A stretch of 5,407 bases of DNA from Spirochaetota bacterium. GTDB lineage: Bacteria > Spirochaetota > JAGLSM01. A program made the translations under genes and the position numbers. This document shows, one piece after another, positions 1-5,407 of the stretch. Location of the stretch: positions 1 to 5,407 of the forward strand of contig JAGLSM010000153.1 in NCBI GenBank assembly GCA_023135745.1, given 5' to 3'. Numbering within the stretch: position 1 is the stretch's first letter; every line of letters starts with the position of its first letter. The notes under the pieces were generated by a model. The model was not told the DNA's origin, made no database searches, and was given only the letters and a program-made list of their open reading frames with translations.

Positions 1-1
1 T

Positions 2-94
2 CTTCCATTTAAGGAACAGCTTGAGGAAGTCTGTACAACTAAACTAACACCGGAGGATGCTAAAATCCTCAGAGCAAAATATCAGGAAAAATAA
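2..94 (+). CDS. C-terminal end of an unidentified protein (5' end outside window)
   Basis: The frame beginning at base 2 is open for 30 codons and stops at TAA 92-94. The peptide is charged and looks helical, with a segment reading LTPEDAKILRAKYQEK at its end. This is too short to assign to a family. It is treated as real because the stop is followed after one base by the ribosome binding site GGAGG of the next gene, whose ATG is only 11 bases from the stop. That is the spacing of an operon pair, so the product may work with the amidohydrolase. The function is unknown. Confidence 0.6.
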   Translation, partial: LPFKEQLEEVCTTKLTPEDAKILRAKYQEK

Positions 95-105
95 CGGAGG
101 ACAAT

Positions 106-1062
106 ATGGGTGCATTACGGGGAATGCTTGGTTCAAAACATGAAACCATTGACGCGCATTTACATATTACGGATTTTCTGCAGGACACAGACGGTTTGGA
201 TAAATGTATAAAATATATGGATAAGGCAAAAATAAAACACGCGGTCATCTTTGGACTGCCTGTCTCAAAACTCTGGGCGGAATGGGAAAAACAACCGCCC
301 GGATATTATCTGGGAGATAACTCAAAATGTTATTACTACAGCGCGGTCGACTTTATTGTCGCCCATGAATTCAGCGCGCTCAGCAAAGAAAAACAGCAGC
401 GTTTCTGGCCCCTTATCGGCGGATTTAATGCTACAGACAAATTCGGATACAAACATATCGAACGCATGATCAAGTATCATCCCGGTATCTGGCATGGAGT
501 AGGAGAAATTCTTTTTCGTCATGATGACTTAACCAATTTAACCTATGGTGATCCTCCGCGTAGTAACCATCCGGGTATGGATAATGTTTATGCTATGTGT
601 GCCGAACTGAATATGCCGATCTGTATTCATCAGAACATTACATCAGTAGGCACAAGTTCCTATCCTCAATGGCTGCATGAACTCGATGAAACCTGTCAGA
701 ACCATCCCCGGACAACAATTGTCTGGGCACATGCCGGGGTTTCCAGAAGAGTTTATTCTCCCATTTATTATCAGGTGGTAAAACGCGCTCTGGAAAGCTA
801 CGACAACCTGTATGTAGATTTATCCTGGGTGGTTTTTGATGATTTTGTCGCGCCGGGCGGTGTTCCTGATGAAAACTGGCTCAAATTCGCGGAGGAATTT
901 TCAGAACGTCTGTGTATCGGATCGGATGTGGTAAGAAAATTCCAGCAGCTGCCCTATACAATGCAGCGGTATGATGTCTTTCTGGACAGTTTAAGCGAAA
1001 AAGCCCGCAAGGATATCGCCTTTGACACAGCACATAAATTGTATGGGAAAGTTGTGGCGTGA
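106..1062 (+). CDS. Amidohydrolase family protein (Amidohydro_2-like, TIM-barrel metal-dependent hydrolase)
   Basis: This 318-residue protein is probably cytoplasmic, since it has no signal peptide. It shows the metal-site signatures of the amidohydrolase superfamily in the expected order: an HxH pair in IDAHLHI (H18, H20) after the first strand, a Glu in GVGEILF (E134), His in PICIHQN (H175), His in IVWAHAGVSRR (H209), and a late Asp in CIGSDVV (D274). The C-terminal FDTAHKLYG resembles the closing NAxRLYG-type helix of the Amidohydro_2 family. Members hydrolyse or decarboxylate varied substrates, and the substrate cannot be read from the sequence. The ATG at 106 is supported by CGGAGG at 95-100, five bases upstream. 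The gene follows another plus-strand gene by 11 bases, so it is likely second or later in an operon whose promoter lies outside the window. No damage is seen and all metal positions are present. Family assignment is confident; the specific reaction is not. Confidence 0.88.
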   Translation: MGALRGMLGSKHETIDAHLHITDFLQDTDGLDKCIKYMDKAKIKHAVIFGLPVSKLWAEWEKQPPGYYLGDNSKCYYYSAVDFIVAHEFSALSKEKQQRFWPLIGGFNATDKFGYKHIERMIKYHPGIWHGVGEILFRHDDLTNLTYGDPPRSNHPGMDNVYAMCAELNMPICIHQNITSVGTSSYPQWLHELDETCQNHPRTTIVWAHAGVSRRVYSPIYYQVVKRALESYDNLYVDLSWVVFDDFVAPGGVPDENWLKFAEEFSERLCIGSDVVRKFQQLPYTMQRYDVFLDSLSEKARKDIAFDTAHKLYGKVVA

Positions 1063-1108
1063 TTTGGGAAAAGTAAGGATTAATGTATTTAAAAATTAAT
1101 TTTTTGCG

Positions 1109-1741
1109 TTATTCAGTACTTTTCAAATTCTCAATTTCACTATTCAATACACTAACCTGCAATTCCAGTTTTTCCAGACGTGTAAGTATGGAAGCAATAT
1201 CTTCATTTCCGGATGAATCCTGTGCATGTATTTCCGGTTCAGGTTGACCGCAGAACAGATGCGTGTATCTTGATTCTTTCTGACCCGGCTGACGATCCAA
1301 CTGTTGGATATACGGTCCTTGCTCACGGCTTATAAACCGCTCAAGCAAAGTATCGATCATTTCCAGTGACCCGTTTTCAATCATACGTCCGGTGTGGGTA
1401 TTCAGTTCTCCCGGAGTCTGAGCTCCTCGTAGAAACAGCTCACAAAGAACAGCTTTTTCCTCTATGCTTACTCCAAAAACATCGTCAAAATAATGTTTGT
1501 ACCTCGCGCTCCTGGAATTGCTGAGATAAATTGTCTTGCAGAGTTTTTTATTCTGAAGAGACAGTACTGTATCCTTGACTTCACTTTCTGATAATTTCAT
1601 TACAGGGTTTCTATTGGATTTTTGATTACATGCCAGAGTAAGGGAATTTAGGGTCAGAGGATAATACTCAGGGGTTGCCAGTTCTTTTTCAATCATACAG
1701 CCCATAATACGGGCTTCCAGAGAAGTTAATTGTATATCCAT
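1109..1741 (-). CDS. yceH: YceH / DUF480 (UPF0502) family protein
   Basis: This 210-residue protein is full length for the family (E. coli YceH is about 215). The N-terminal block, residues 6-48, carries the hallmark DUF480 pattern: LEARIMGCMIEKELATPEYY followed by PLTLNSLTLACNQKSNRNP. A second block at 98-114 (LCELFLRGAQTPGEL) fits the second winged-helix domain. RYTHLFCG at 158-165 is the usual end of the conserved core. The last 25 residues (about 183-208) are Leu-rich and charged and probably form a coiled coil. The family has tandem winged helices, but its cellular role is unresolved. The ATG at 1741 is preceded on the minus strand by AAAGGA about six bases away. The gene converges on the amidohydrolase gene with 46 bases between stops, and its upstream side is insulated by the terminator at 1859-1905, so it is probably monocistronic. 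Confidence 0.93.
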   Translation of the reverse strand: MDIQLTSLEARIMGCMIEKELATPEYYPLTLNSLTLACNQKSNRNPVMKLSESEVKDTVLSLQNKKLCKTIYLSNSRSARYKHYFDDVFGVSIEEKAVLCELFLRGAQTPGELNTHTGRMIENGSLEMIDTLLERFISREQGPYIQQLDRQPGQKESRYTHLFCGQPEPEIHAQDSSGNEDIASILTRLEKLELQVSVLNSEIENLKSTE

Positions 1742-1858
1742 GTGTTGTCCTTTTTAATTTTATTCTACTTTACTATACTTCCGGCAATTTGCAAACCAGA
1801 AAAGTCCGAAATTTCAGGGTAATTACATATGGTAAAAAACGTTATTATTATAGAAACA

Positions 1859-1905
1859 ATTTAATAAAAAAGCCGAAGCAATAAGCTTCGGCTTTTTTAT
1901 TAAAT
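1859..1905. terminator. Strong bidirectional rho-independent terminator
   Basis: A perfect 21-bp inverted repeat (1859-1879 with 1885-1905) has a 5-base loop. The core GCCGAAGC/GCTTCGGC is flanked by A6 on one side and T6 on the other, so either strand presents a GC-rich hairpin followed by a U-run. It lies 13 bases beyond the stop of the minus-strand lipoprotein gene, which it most likely serves. It also shields the downstream yceH gene from read-through. Confidence 0.95.
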
Positions 1906-1918
1906 AGATTGATGAACT

Positions 1919-3010
1919 TTAGATTTCCAGGAATCCGTTATCAGTAGTTCCATCTACATAGTTTTCATTTATCTGTGAAACACATTCGTTGATCTGACTG
2001 GCTGTCAAACTGCTTGCAAGTCCTGCGAGTATTTTATTTGCTTCAGCTAATACCGCTGCAACAGTCCATCCGTAACATGGGCTTGATGTATCAGCAACAA
2101 CAAGGTCCTTGAGATTAGTGTCGCTTGCTCCAAAATCATCATCGCAAAGGTCAAACCCAACACTCAATGTAAGAGCAAGTACCTGTCCGCCAAAAACACC
2201 GGCTTCAGTTACCAGAGGATCTGTATAATTGTTTGTTAAGCTGCCGGCTGTTCCGCCCTGAGGAAGAAAACTTTCAACAGCGTAAGAAGTGGAAAAAACA
2301 GTATAATAACCGTTTGTATTACCGATTAAAACTCCGTCAGCAAAACAGTTGGTAAAATGACTGTCCCTGTAAACACCGGGATTATTTCCTTGTGCAGTGG
2401 TTCCCCATCCGCCCTGTGTCTGGGTTCTGAACTGATTGGTTTCAACAGTATTAGTGTTGGTGCATGACTGTATGATATAACAGAAATATGTTGCCCAGTT
2501 GGCGCCTGAAAAATTTGTACCATTGGCCCATCCTGTTTCCTGTTGAATACTCTCTCCGTTAGTTAAGTAAAGTGAAGCATGCGCCGCGATATACAATTTA
2601 GTATCAGCGTCCCATACCAATGGAATAACATAGATATCCTGAGTTACCCATGGATTATATTCTCTTTTATAAGGGAACTGTCCGGGTATGGGATTACCGT
2701 TTTGCTGTGGTATACCGTCAAGGTTAGTAGCTACAGCTACATGTGTTTCCGACATTTGCCAGCCATTTTCAGCGGAAAACGCAATATATAGATTTTCCGT
2801 ATTGTTCCAGACCACCACTGAACCTGAATCGATAGTCTGCCCGGCAAAAAGAGTTACAATTGTAGGCTCTCCGCACATTGGCTGAGCATCATCAATAATC
2901 TGCTGCACAGCAGGACTTAACGAAAAATTAGCATCAAACGAACTGTCGCTGCATGATACTAAAAAACTTAATGCGATTAGAATCACCGCGATATTAAATA
3001 TTTTTTTCAT
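1919..3010 (-). CDS. Secreted lipoprotein of unknown function, two extracellular domains
   Basis: This 363-residue protein begins MKK, followed by a hydrophobic segment (residues 4-17) and the lipobox LVSC with the lipidated Cys at 20. Ser at +2 is compatible with outer-membrane placement if the cell is Gram-negative. Residues about 48-180 look like a beta-rich module: AGQTIDSGSVVVWN, NLYIAFSAENGW, ETHVAVATNLDGIP, GNPIPGQFPYKREY, YIAAHASL and NWATYF. From memory, modules of this type recur in hypothetical secreted proteins, especially in Bacteroidetes. Residues about 194-363 form a second block (FRTQTQGGWGT, GNNPGVYRDSHF, ALTLSVGFDLCDDDFG, CYGWTVAAVLAEANK, INENYVDGTTDNGF) that I also associate with such proteins. 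Six Cys lie beyond the lipobox. No catalytic motif is recognised. The ATG at 3010 has GGAG about seven bases upstream. The gene has its own promoter (3093-3121) and terminator (1859-1905), so it is a single-gene transcript. Function is unknown. Confidence 0.85.
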   Translation of the reverse strand: MKKIFNIAVILIALSFLVSCSDSSFDANFSLSPAVQQIIDDAQPMCGEPTIVTLFAGQTIDSGSVVVWNNTENLYIAFSAENGWQMSETHVAVATNLDGIPQQNGNPIPGQFPYKREYNPWVTQDIYVIPLVWDADTKLYIAAHASLYLTNGESIQQETGWANGTNFSGANWATYFCYIIQSCTNTNTVETNQFRTQTQGGWGTTAQGNNPGVYRDSHFTNCFADGVLIGNTNGYYTVFSTSYAVESFLPQGGTAGSLTNNYTDPLVTEAGVFGGQVLALTLSVGFDLCDDDFGASDTNLKDLVVADTSSPCYGWTVAAVLAEANKILAGLASSLTASQINECVSQINENYVDGTTDNGFLEI

Positions 3011-3023
3011 GTTTTTACTCCAT

Positions 3024-3048
3024 AATATCCGAAATCAATCCGGATATT
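3024..3048 (-). promoter_or_regulatory. Hairpin in the 5' leader of the lipoprotein mRNA
   Basis: An 8-bp inverted repeat (3024-3031 AATATCCG with 3041-3048 CGGATATT) encloses a 9-base loop. On the minus strand it ends a few bases before the GGAG ribosome binding site and about 14 bases before the ATG. It could modulate translation or protect the 5' end. A T-run (3052-3058) follows it on the plus strand, but no plus-strand gene ends there, so a terminator role is unlikely. Confidence 0.45.
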
Positions 3049-3092
3049 CAATTTTTTTATTTGATGTTAAAATAATATAACCTTATATATGT

Positions 3093-3121
3093 ATAATAAA
3101 ATATATAAATAAAAATGTCAA
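3093..3121 (-). promoter_or_regulatory. Sigma-70-type promoter of the lipoprotein gene
   Basis: Read on the minus strand, a consensus -35 TTGACA (3121-3116) is followed after exactly 17 bases by TATTAT (3098-3093), five of six matches to the -10 consensus. Transcription would start near 3086 and give a leader of about 75 bases that contains the hairpin at 3024-3048. The region is very AT-rich, so chance -10 matches are common. The perfect -35 at ideal spacing makes this pair convincing. Confidence 0.7.
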
Positions 3122-3152
3122 ATTTAAAGTTCGTTTTATACTCTTTTTATAC

Positions 3153-3181
3153 TTGAATAAATTTCTAAATTTCGGCATAGT
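3153..3181 (+). promoter_or_regulatory. Candidate promoter for the rubrerythrin operon
   Basis: TTGAAT (3153-3158) and CATAGT (3176-3181) are separated by 17 bases, each matching the sigma-70 consensus at four of six positions. They lie about 58 bases before the ATG at 3239. This is the best-spaced pair I found on the plus strand of the divergent intergenic region, but the matches are modest. The repeated TATACT just upstream (3137-3142 and 3148-3153) offers alternative -10 elements without good -35 partners. Confidence 0.3.
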
Positions 3182-3238
3182 AGCAGATATAAACTGAATT
3201 TAATCACATAATATTTACTTAATAAATGGAGATAAATA

Positions 3239-3628
3239 ATGAGCAAAACACAAAACAATTTAAAAGCCGCCTTTGCCGGAGAATCCCAGGCAAGAAACAA
3301 ATACATATACTTCGCGAAAGCGGCAAAAAAAGAAGGCTATCACTATATAGCAAAATTATTCCTCGAAACTGCCGAGGAAGAAGACGATAAAGATGCCGCG
3401 TTTTTATTCAGACATATAGCAGGCATTGAAGCCCATCACAGGGACCGTTACAAAAAACTCCTCGAAATAGTAAAAACAACACAGTCTATAAACGTGAAGA
3501 GCCAATCAAATGGAAATGCGCTGTATGCGATCACATCCATACAGGACAAGAACCGCCGGCAAAATGCCCCTGCTGTAAACATCCTTGGGAACATTACGAA
3601 CCGGCAAATCTGGATATTTAGGGGGTAG
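3239..3628 (+). pseudogene. Rubrerythrin, frameshifted and internally shortened
   Basis: Rubrerythrin is a cytoplasmic non-haem iron peroxidase with a four-helix diiron domain and a C-terminal rubredoxin-like iron site. Residues 1-46 match the start of the family: FAGESQARNKYIYFAKAAKKEG (first-helix ligand Glu15), then IAKLFLETAEEE. The next residues, DKDAAFLFRHIAGIEAHHRDRYKKLL, match the last helix (E64xxH67). The usual second-helix ExxH (commonly ENEKEH) and the third helix are absent, about 60 residues. After Lys79 the open frame yields unrelated sequence and stops at 3626-3628. The -1 frame reads TVYKREEPIKWKCAVC, then CPCCKHPWEHYEP, to TAG 3619-3621: the complete rubredoxin-like domain with both CxxC pairs. 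One extra A in the run 3472-3476 would rejoin the frames into a 127-residue protein, against roughly 170-195 for the family. The ATG has GGAG seven bases upstream. A pseudogene is most likely; a sequencing error could explain the frameshift but not the shortening. Confidence 0.88.
3621..3625 (+). promoter_or_regulatory. Ribosome binding site overlapping the ancestral rubrerythrin stop
   Basis: GGGGG lies five bases before the ATG at 3631 and shares its first G with the in-frame TAG (3619-3621) of the intact rubrerythrin frame. The shifted frame reads through it and stops at 3626-3628, two bases before the ATG. Either way the kinase-like gene is placed for translational coupling to the gene upstream. 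Confidence 0.6.
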
Positions 3629-3630
3629 AT

Positions 3631-4128
3631 ATGCTTGAAGATTTTGCAAATCTCGATGTAATGCTTGTCTGCGGTAATTATCATTCAGGAAAAGAATTAC
3701 TTGTAAAAAAATATTTTGAAAGCTTTAAAAGAATCAATCGAAATGAAATACGTCAATCTCTTAAAACCATGTTATCGCATGGTAAGCCATGGGTACCCGG
3801 AGATTATAACGAAAAACTGGAAAGCATTGTAAAAAGCACAGAATTTATGCTTTTTTCTTATTTATTGGAACAAAATCAAAAAGTAGTAATAGACAATACT
3901 TCCATAACCAGAAGAAACCGTTTCCAATATATAAAAGAAGCTCAACAGCACAAAAAACTCATCGGATGCATCTTTGTTGATGTTCCTTTAGAATCAATAC
4001 TAGACAGAAATAATAGAAGTCAGGATATTGAAAAGATGCCGGAGAAAGTACTGACTGATATTGACTTTAAAAAGGAACTCCCGGACAAAGAAGAAGGATT
4101 CGATACTATCCGTATTCTTAAACAGTAA
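3631..4128 (+). CDS. P-loop ATPase/kinase-like protein (AAA_33, polynucleotide-kinase-like) with atypical Walker A
   Basis: This 165-residue protein is probably cytoplasmic. The order of motifs matches small P-loop kinase-like proteins: strand plus P-loop VMLVCGNYHSGKE (G15 to K21), then RINRNEIRQSL (34-44), GKPWVP (51-56), a Walker-B-like strand KVVIDNTSITRRNR (84-97), IGCIFVDVPLESILDRN (111-127), MPEKVL (136-141) and ELPDKEEGFDTI (149-160). The IDNT and ExxxR/DRN elements are typical of polynucleotide-kinase and AAA_33 relatives that phosphorylate small substrates or nucleic acid ends. The substrate is not predictable. The residue after the P-loop Lys is Glu22, where Ser or Thr normally helps bind magnesium, so activity may be reduced or altered. 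The gene starts two bases after the shifted rubrerythrin stop and ends 18 bases before the SH3 lipoprotein gene, so the three form an operon. Family level is fairly sure; biochemical role is not. Confidence 0.75.
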   Translation: MLEDFANLDVMLVCGNYHSGKELLVKKYFESFKRINRNEIRQSLKTMLSHGKPWVPGDYNEKLESIVKSTEFMLFSYLLEQNQKVVIDNTSITRRNRFQYIKEAQQHKKLIGCIFVDVPLESILDRNNRSQDIEKMPEKVLTDIDFKKELPDKEEGFDTIRILKQ

Positions 4129-4146
4129 AAGATTTAAGGAAATAAA

Positions 4147-5328
4147 GTGGATAAACCATTAAAAAAAATGGGCGTGTGTTCCTCACTTTTGAAAATATTA
4201 TTTATAATTTTTTGCATTTTCATAATAAGCTGCTCACCTAATTTAGACAAAAAGACTATTATAAATAAAACAAGCAATTACACTCCAATAAATACAAATA
4301 TTACCTCATATATAAACAGTAAAAAACCTACTCATGTTTACATGCACCCTTCAAAAAAATCTAAATTATTAATCAAACTCCCTTATTCCTGTGAGTTTAA
4401 AATCATTGGTAAATCTTTTGATAAGGGCAACAAATGGCTGAAAATAAAATACGGCACCTATATAATAAAAAAAGGCTGGATTCTAAATCCTGAATATTTG
4501 CAGCATCAATCTCTTAATTTTAAAAATGTAAGGTTCGTCAATTCACTTGACGGCTTAAATCTCAGAAAAGCTCCATCTACAAAATCAAAAATTATTAAGC
4601 CTTTACCGTATTTAACATGCTTGTATTTTTTAAGAAAAATAAATAAAAAGATGTTTGATAAATATGGATGGTTAAAGGCAGCTGTATTTAAAAATGGTAG
4701 AATTTCAAATCAAGGATGGGTTGCTGATCTATTTCTTCAAAAAAAGTTTTATCCTAATGTGATTTATCTTAATGAAAAAACAAAAGGGATCAGATGGATA
4801 TACTCAAGCAATGGATTAAATTTAAGAAATAAACCGGATACTAAAAGTAAGATTGTAAAAGCCCTGCACTTCAAAGAAAGAATTGAACCCATTGCTTTAA
4901 CAAAGACTATCAATATAATAAATGGTAAAAAAGGCAGATGGCTTTATTGTAAATATATAAATTATGTAAATAACACAATCAAATTCGGCTGGGTCTTTAA
5001 TCCGTTTGTAATATCAGCTAAATCTTTTTTTAAAAAACGCAATATGAAATACGGCACATACTATTTAAAACAACTCCCTGATACTGACTACAATCACGTT
5101 TATAAAAAAGCGTACATAAAACTTTTTAGAAATGGAAAATATTTTTATTTTATTGAAGGACTGAATGGAGAAAAAACAAAATATGCCGGGAAATTTTCAT
5201 TAGCCTCAGATGATCTTCTGTTCGATAATCTGGGAATAAAATTTATGTTTGTTGAAAAAAATGGAGACATCTTTTTATCTGATATGAAATCAATAAACAA
5301 AGGCAATGTGTATGTTAAAGTAAATTGA
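4147..5328 (+). CDS. Lipoprotein with three bacterial SH3 domains
   Basis: This 393-residue protein is read from GTG. AAGGA at 4136-4140 sits six bases before the GTG, whereas the internal ATG at 4168 has no good site. The N-terminus is basic (KPLKK), with a hydrophobic stretch (14-27) and lipobox IISC with Cys29. Three SH3b-type repeats follow: about 60-118 (diverged, ending GWILNPEYL), 128-198 (DGLNLRKAPSTKSKIIKPL ... QGWVADLFL) and 214-290 (NGLNLRNKPDTKSKIVKAL ... FGWVFNPFV). The NLR...P...S/K pattern followed by W-L-K and GWV is the SH3_3/SH3_4 signature. Such domains often bind cell-wall peptides or mediate protein contacts in the envelope. Residues about 300-393 form a separate beta-rich tail (KYGTYYLKQLPD, IKLFRNGKYFYFIEG, YAGKFSLASDDLLFDN, GNVYVKV) of unknown role. 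No enzyme motif is seen. One 60-base line (4501-4560) hand-counts at about 32% G+C against about 43% for 601-660, so it is notably AT-rich. It is last in the operon with the kinase-like gene. Confidence 0.87.
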   Translation: MDKPLKKMGVCSSLLKILFIIFCIFIISCSPNLDKKTIINKTSNYTPINTNITSYINSKKPTHVYMHPSKKSKLLIKLPYSCEFKIIGKSFDKGNKWLKIKYGTYIIKKGWILNPEYLQHQSLNFKNVRFVNSLDGLNLRKAPSTKSKIIKPLPYLTCLYFLRKINKKMFDKYGWLKAAVFKNGRISNQGWVADLFLQKKFYPNVIYLNEKTKGIRWIYSSNGLNLRNKPDTKSKIVKALHFKERIEPIALTKTINIINGKKGRWLYCKYINYVNNTIKFGWVFNPFVISAKSFFKKRNMKYGTYYLKQLPDTDYNHVYKKAYIKLFRNGKYFYFIEGLNGEKTKYAGKFSLASDDLLFDNLGIKFMFVEKNGDIFLSDMKSINKGNVYVKVN

Positions 5329-5407
5329 GCTATCCTAACGTGAGAGATAACGACATCTGTTTCATTTTTATTTCTCGCAAAAGCGGTAGAGTAGAGAGGG
5401 ACACCAC
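5329..5407. other. Unassigned tail after the SH3 lipoprotein gene
   Basis: These 79 bases hand-count at about 43% G+C, higher than the preceding gene. No convincing hairpin-plus-T-run terminator is present. The only inverted repeats are short (CGC-AAAA-GCG at 5376-5385). On the minus strand two frames are open across it, reading for example VPLYSTAFARNKNETDVVIS in one, but neither shows a start codon with a ribosome binding site. It could be a repeat fragment, the end of a minus-strand gene lying beyond the window, or plain spacer. Confidence 0.3.

Noticed and set aside
1063..1108. AT palindrome AAAAATTAATTTTT (1091-1104) between the convergent genes as a shared terminator
   Set aside because: The stem contains only A and T with no GC core or usable loop, so it would not form a stable terminator hairpin.
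1742..1858. Promoter for yceH on the minus strand (TATAGT at 1777-1772, TAGAAT at 1767-1762)
   Set aside because: Both resemble -10 elements, but the hexamers at proper -35 spacing (such as TCTGGT) match poorly; TTGCAA at 1789-1794 is at the wrong distance.
2579..2885. Plus-strand open frames inside the lipoprotein gene
   Set aside because: They are antisense to well-patterned domain sequence and lack ribosome binding sites and recognisable motifs.
3024..3058. Hairpin plus T-run on the plus strand as a rho-independent terminator
   Set aside because: No plus-strand transcript is expected here, since the region lies between divergent genes; a leader hairpin for the minus-strand gene fits better.
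3083..3097. PerR/Fur-like operator (TTATATATGTATAAT)
   Set aside because: Only five bases at each end are inverted and the right half fits the PerR consensus badly; the whole segment is A/T, so the match is weak.
3465..3480. Programmed -1 frameshift site in rubrerythrin
   Set aside because: Slippage at AAA is possible, but no in-phase slippery heptamer is present, and programmed shifting is not known for this family; loss of one A is simpler.
3448..3684. Minus-strand open frame of 78 codons across the rubrerythrin and kinase-like junction
   Set aside because: It is antisense to clear coding sequence, including the CxxC-bearing rubredoxin segment, and its peptide resembles no family.

Overview
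The window is AT-rich bacterial DNA from an organism that is probably Gram-negative and anaerobic or microaerophilic. The evidence is two lipoprotein genes with clear lipoboxes (both with Ser before the Cys), a YceH/DUF480 gene, and a rubrerythrin locus, a peroxide-detoxification family common in anaerobes. Ser-Cys lipoboxes are frequent in Spirochaetes and Bacteroidetes, but nothing here fixes the phylum.

Layout. (1) Positions 2-1062, plus strand: the last 30 codons of an unidentified gene, then 11 bases later a complete metal-dependent amidohydrolase with a good ribosome binding site, so the two are probably co-transcribed. (2) Positions 1109-1741, minus strand: a YceH/DUF480 gene, convergent with the amidohydrolase. 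(3) Positions 1859-1905: a very strong, symmetrical rho-independent terminator. (4) Positions 1919-3010, minus strand: a large secreted lipoprotein of unknown function. Its well-formed sigma-70 promoter lies at 3093-3121 and a hairpin sits in its 5' leader. (5) Positions 3239-5328, plus strand: a likely three-gene operon of a damaged rubrerythrin gene, a P-loop kinase-like protein with an imperfect Walker A motif, and a lipoprotein with three bacterial SH3 domains. (6) Positions 5329-5407: an unassigned tail, richer in G+C than the gene before it.

The most solid unusual observation is the rubrerythrin. Its rubredoxin-like C-terminal domain is intact but lies in the -1 frame, consistent with one A lost from a homopolymer at 3472-3476. 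Independently, the ferritin-like domain appears to lack about 60 residues, so an early helix runs directly into the last one. The locus looks like a decaying gene at the head of an operon whose downstream genes remain open, with the kinase-like gene's ribosome binding site overlapping the ancestral rubrerythrin stop.

I see no mobile element, CRISPR array, tRNA or rRNA, and no convincing evidence of a new multi-gene system. The genes mostly look like unrelated neighbours, apart from the operon links noted.
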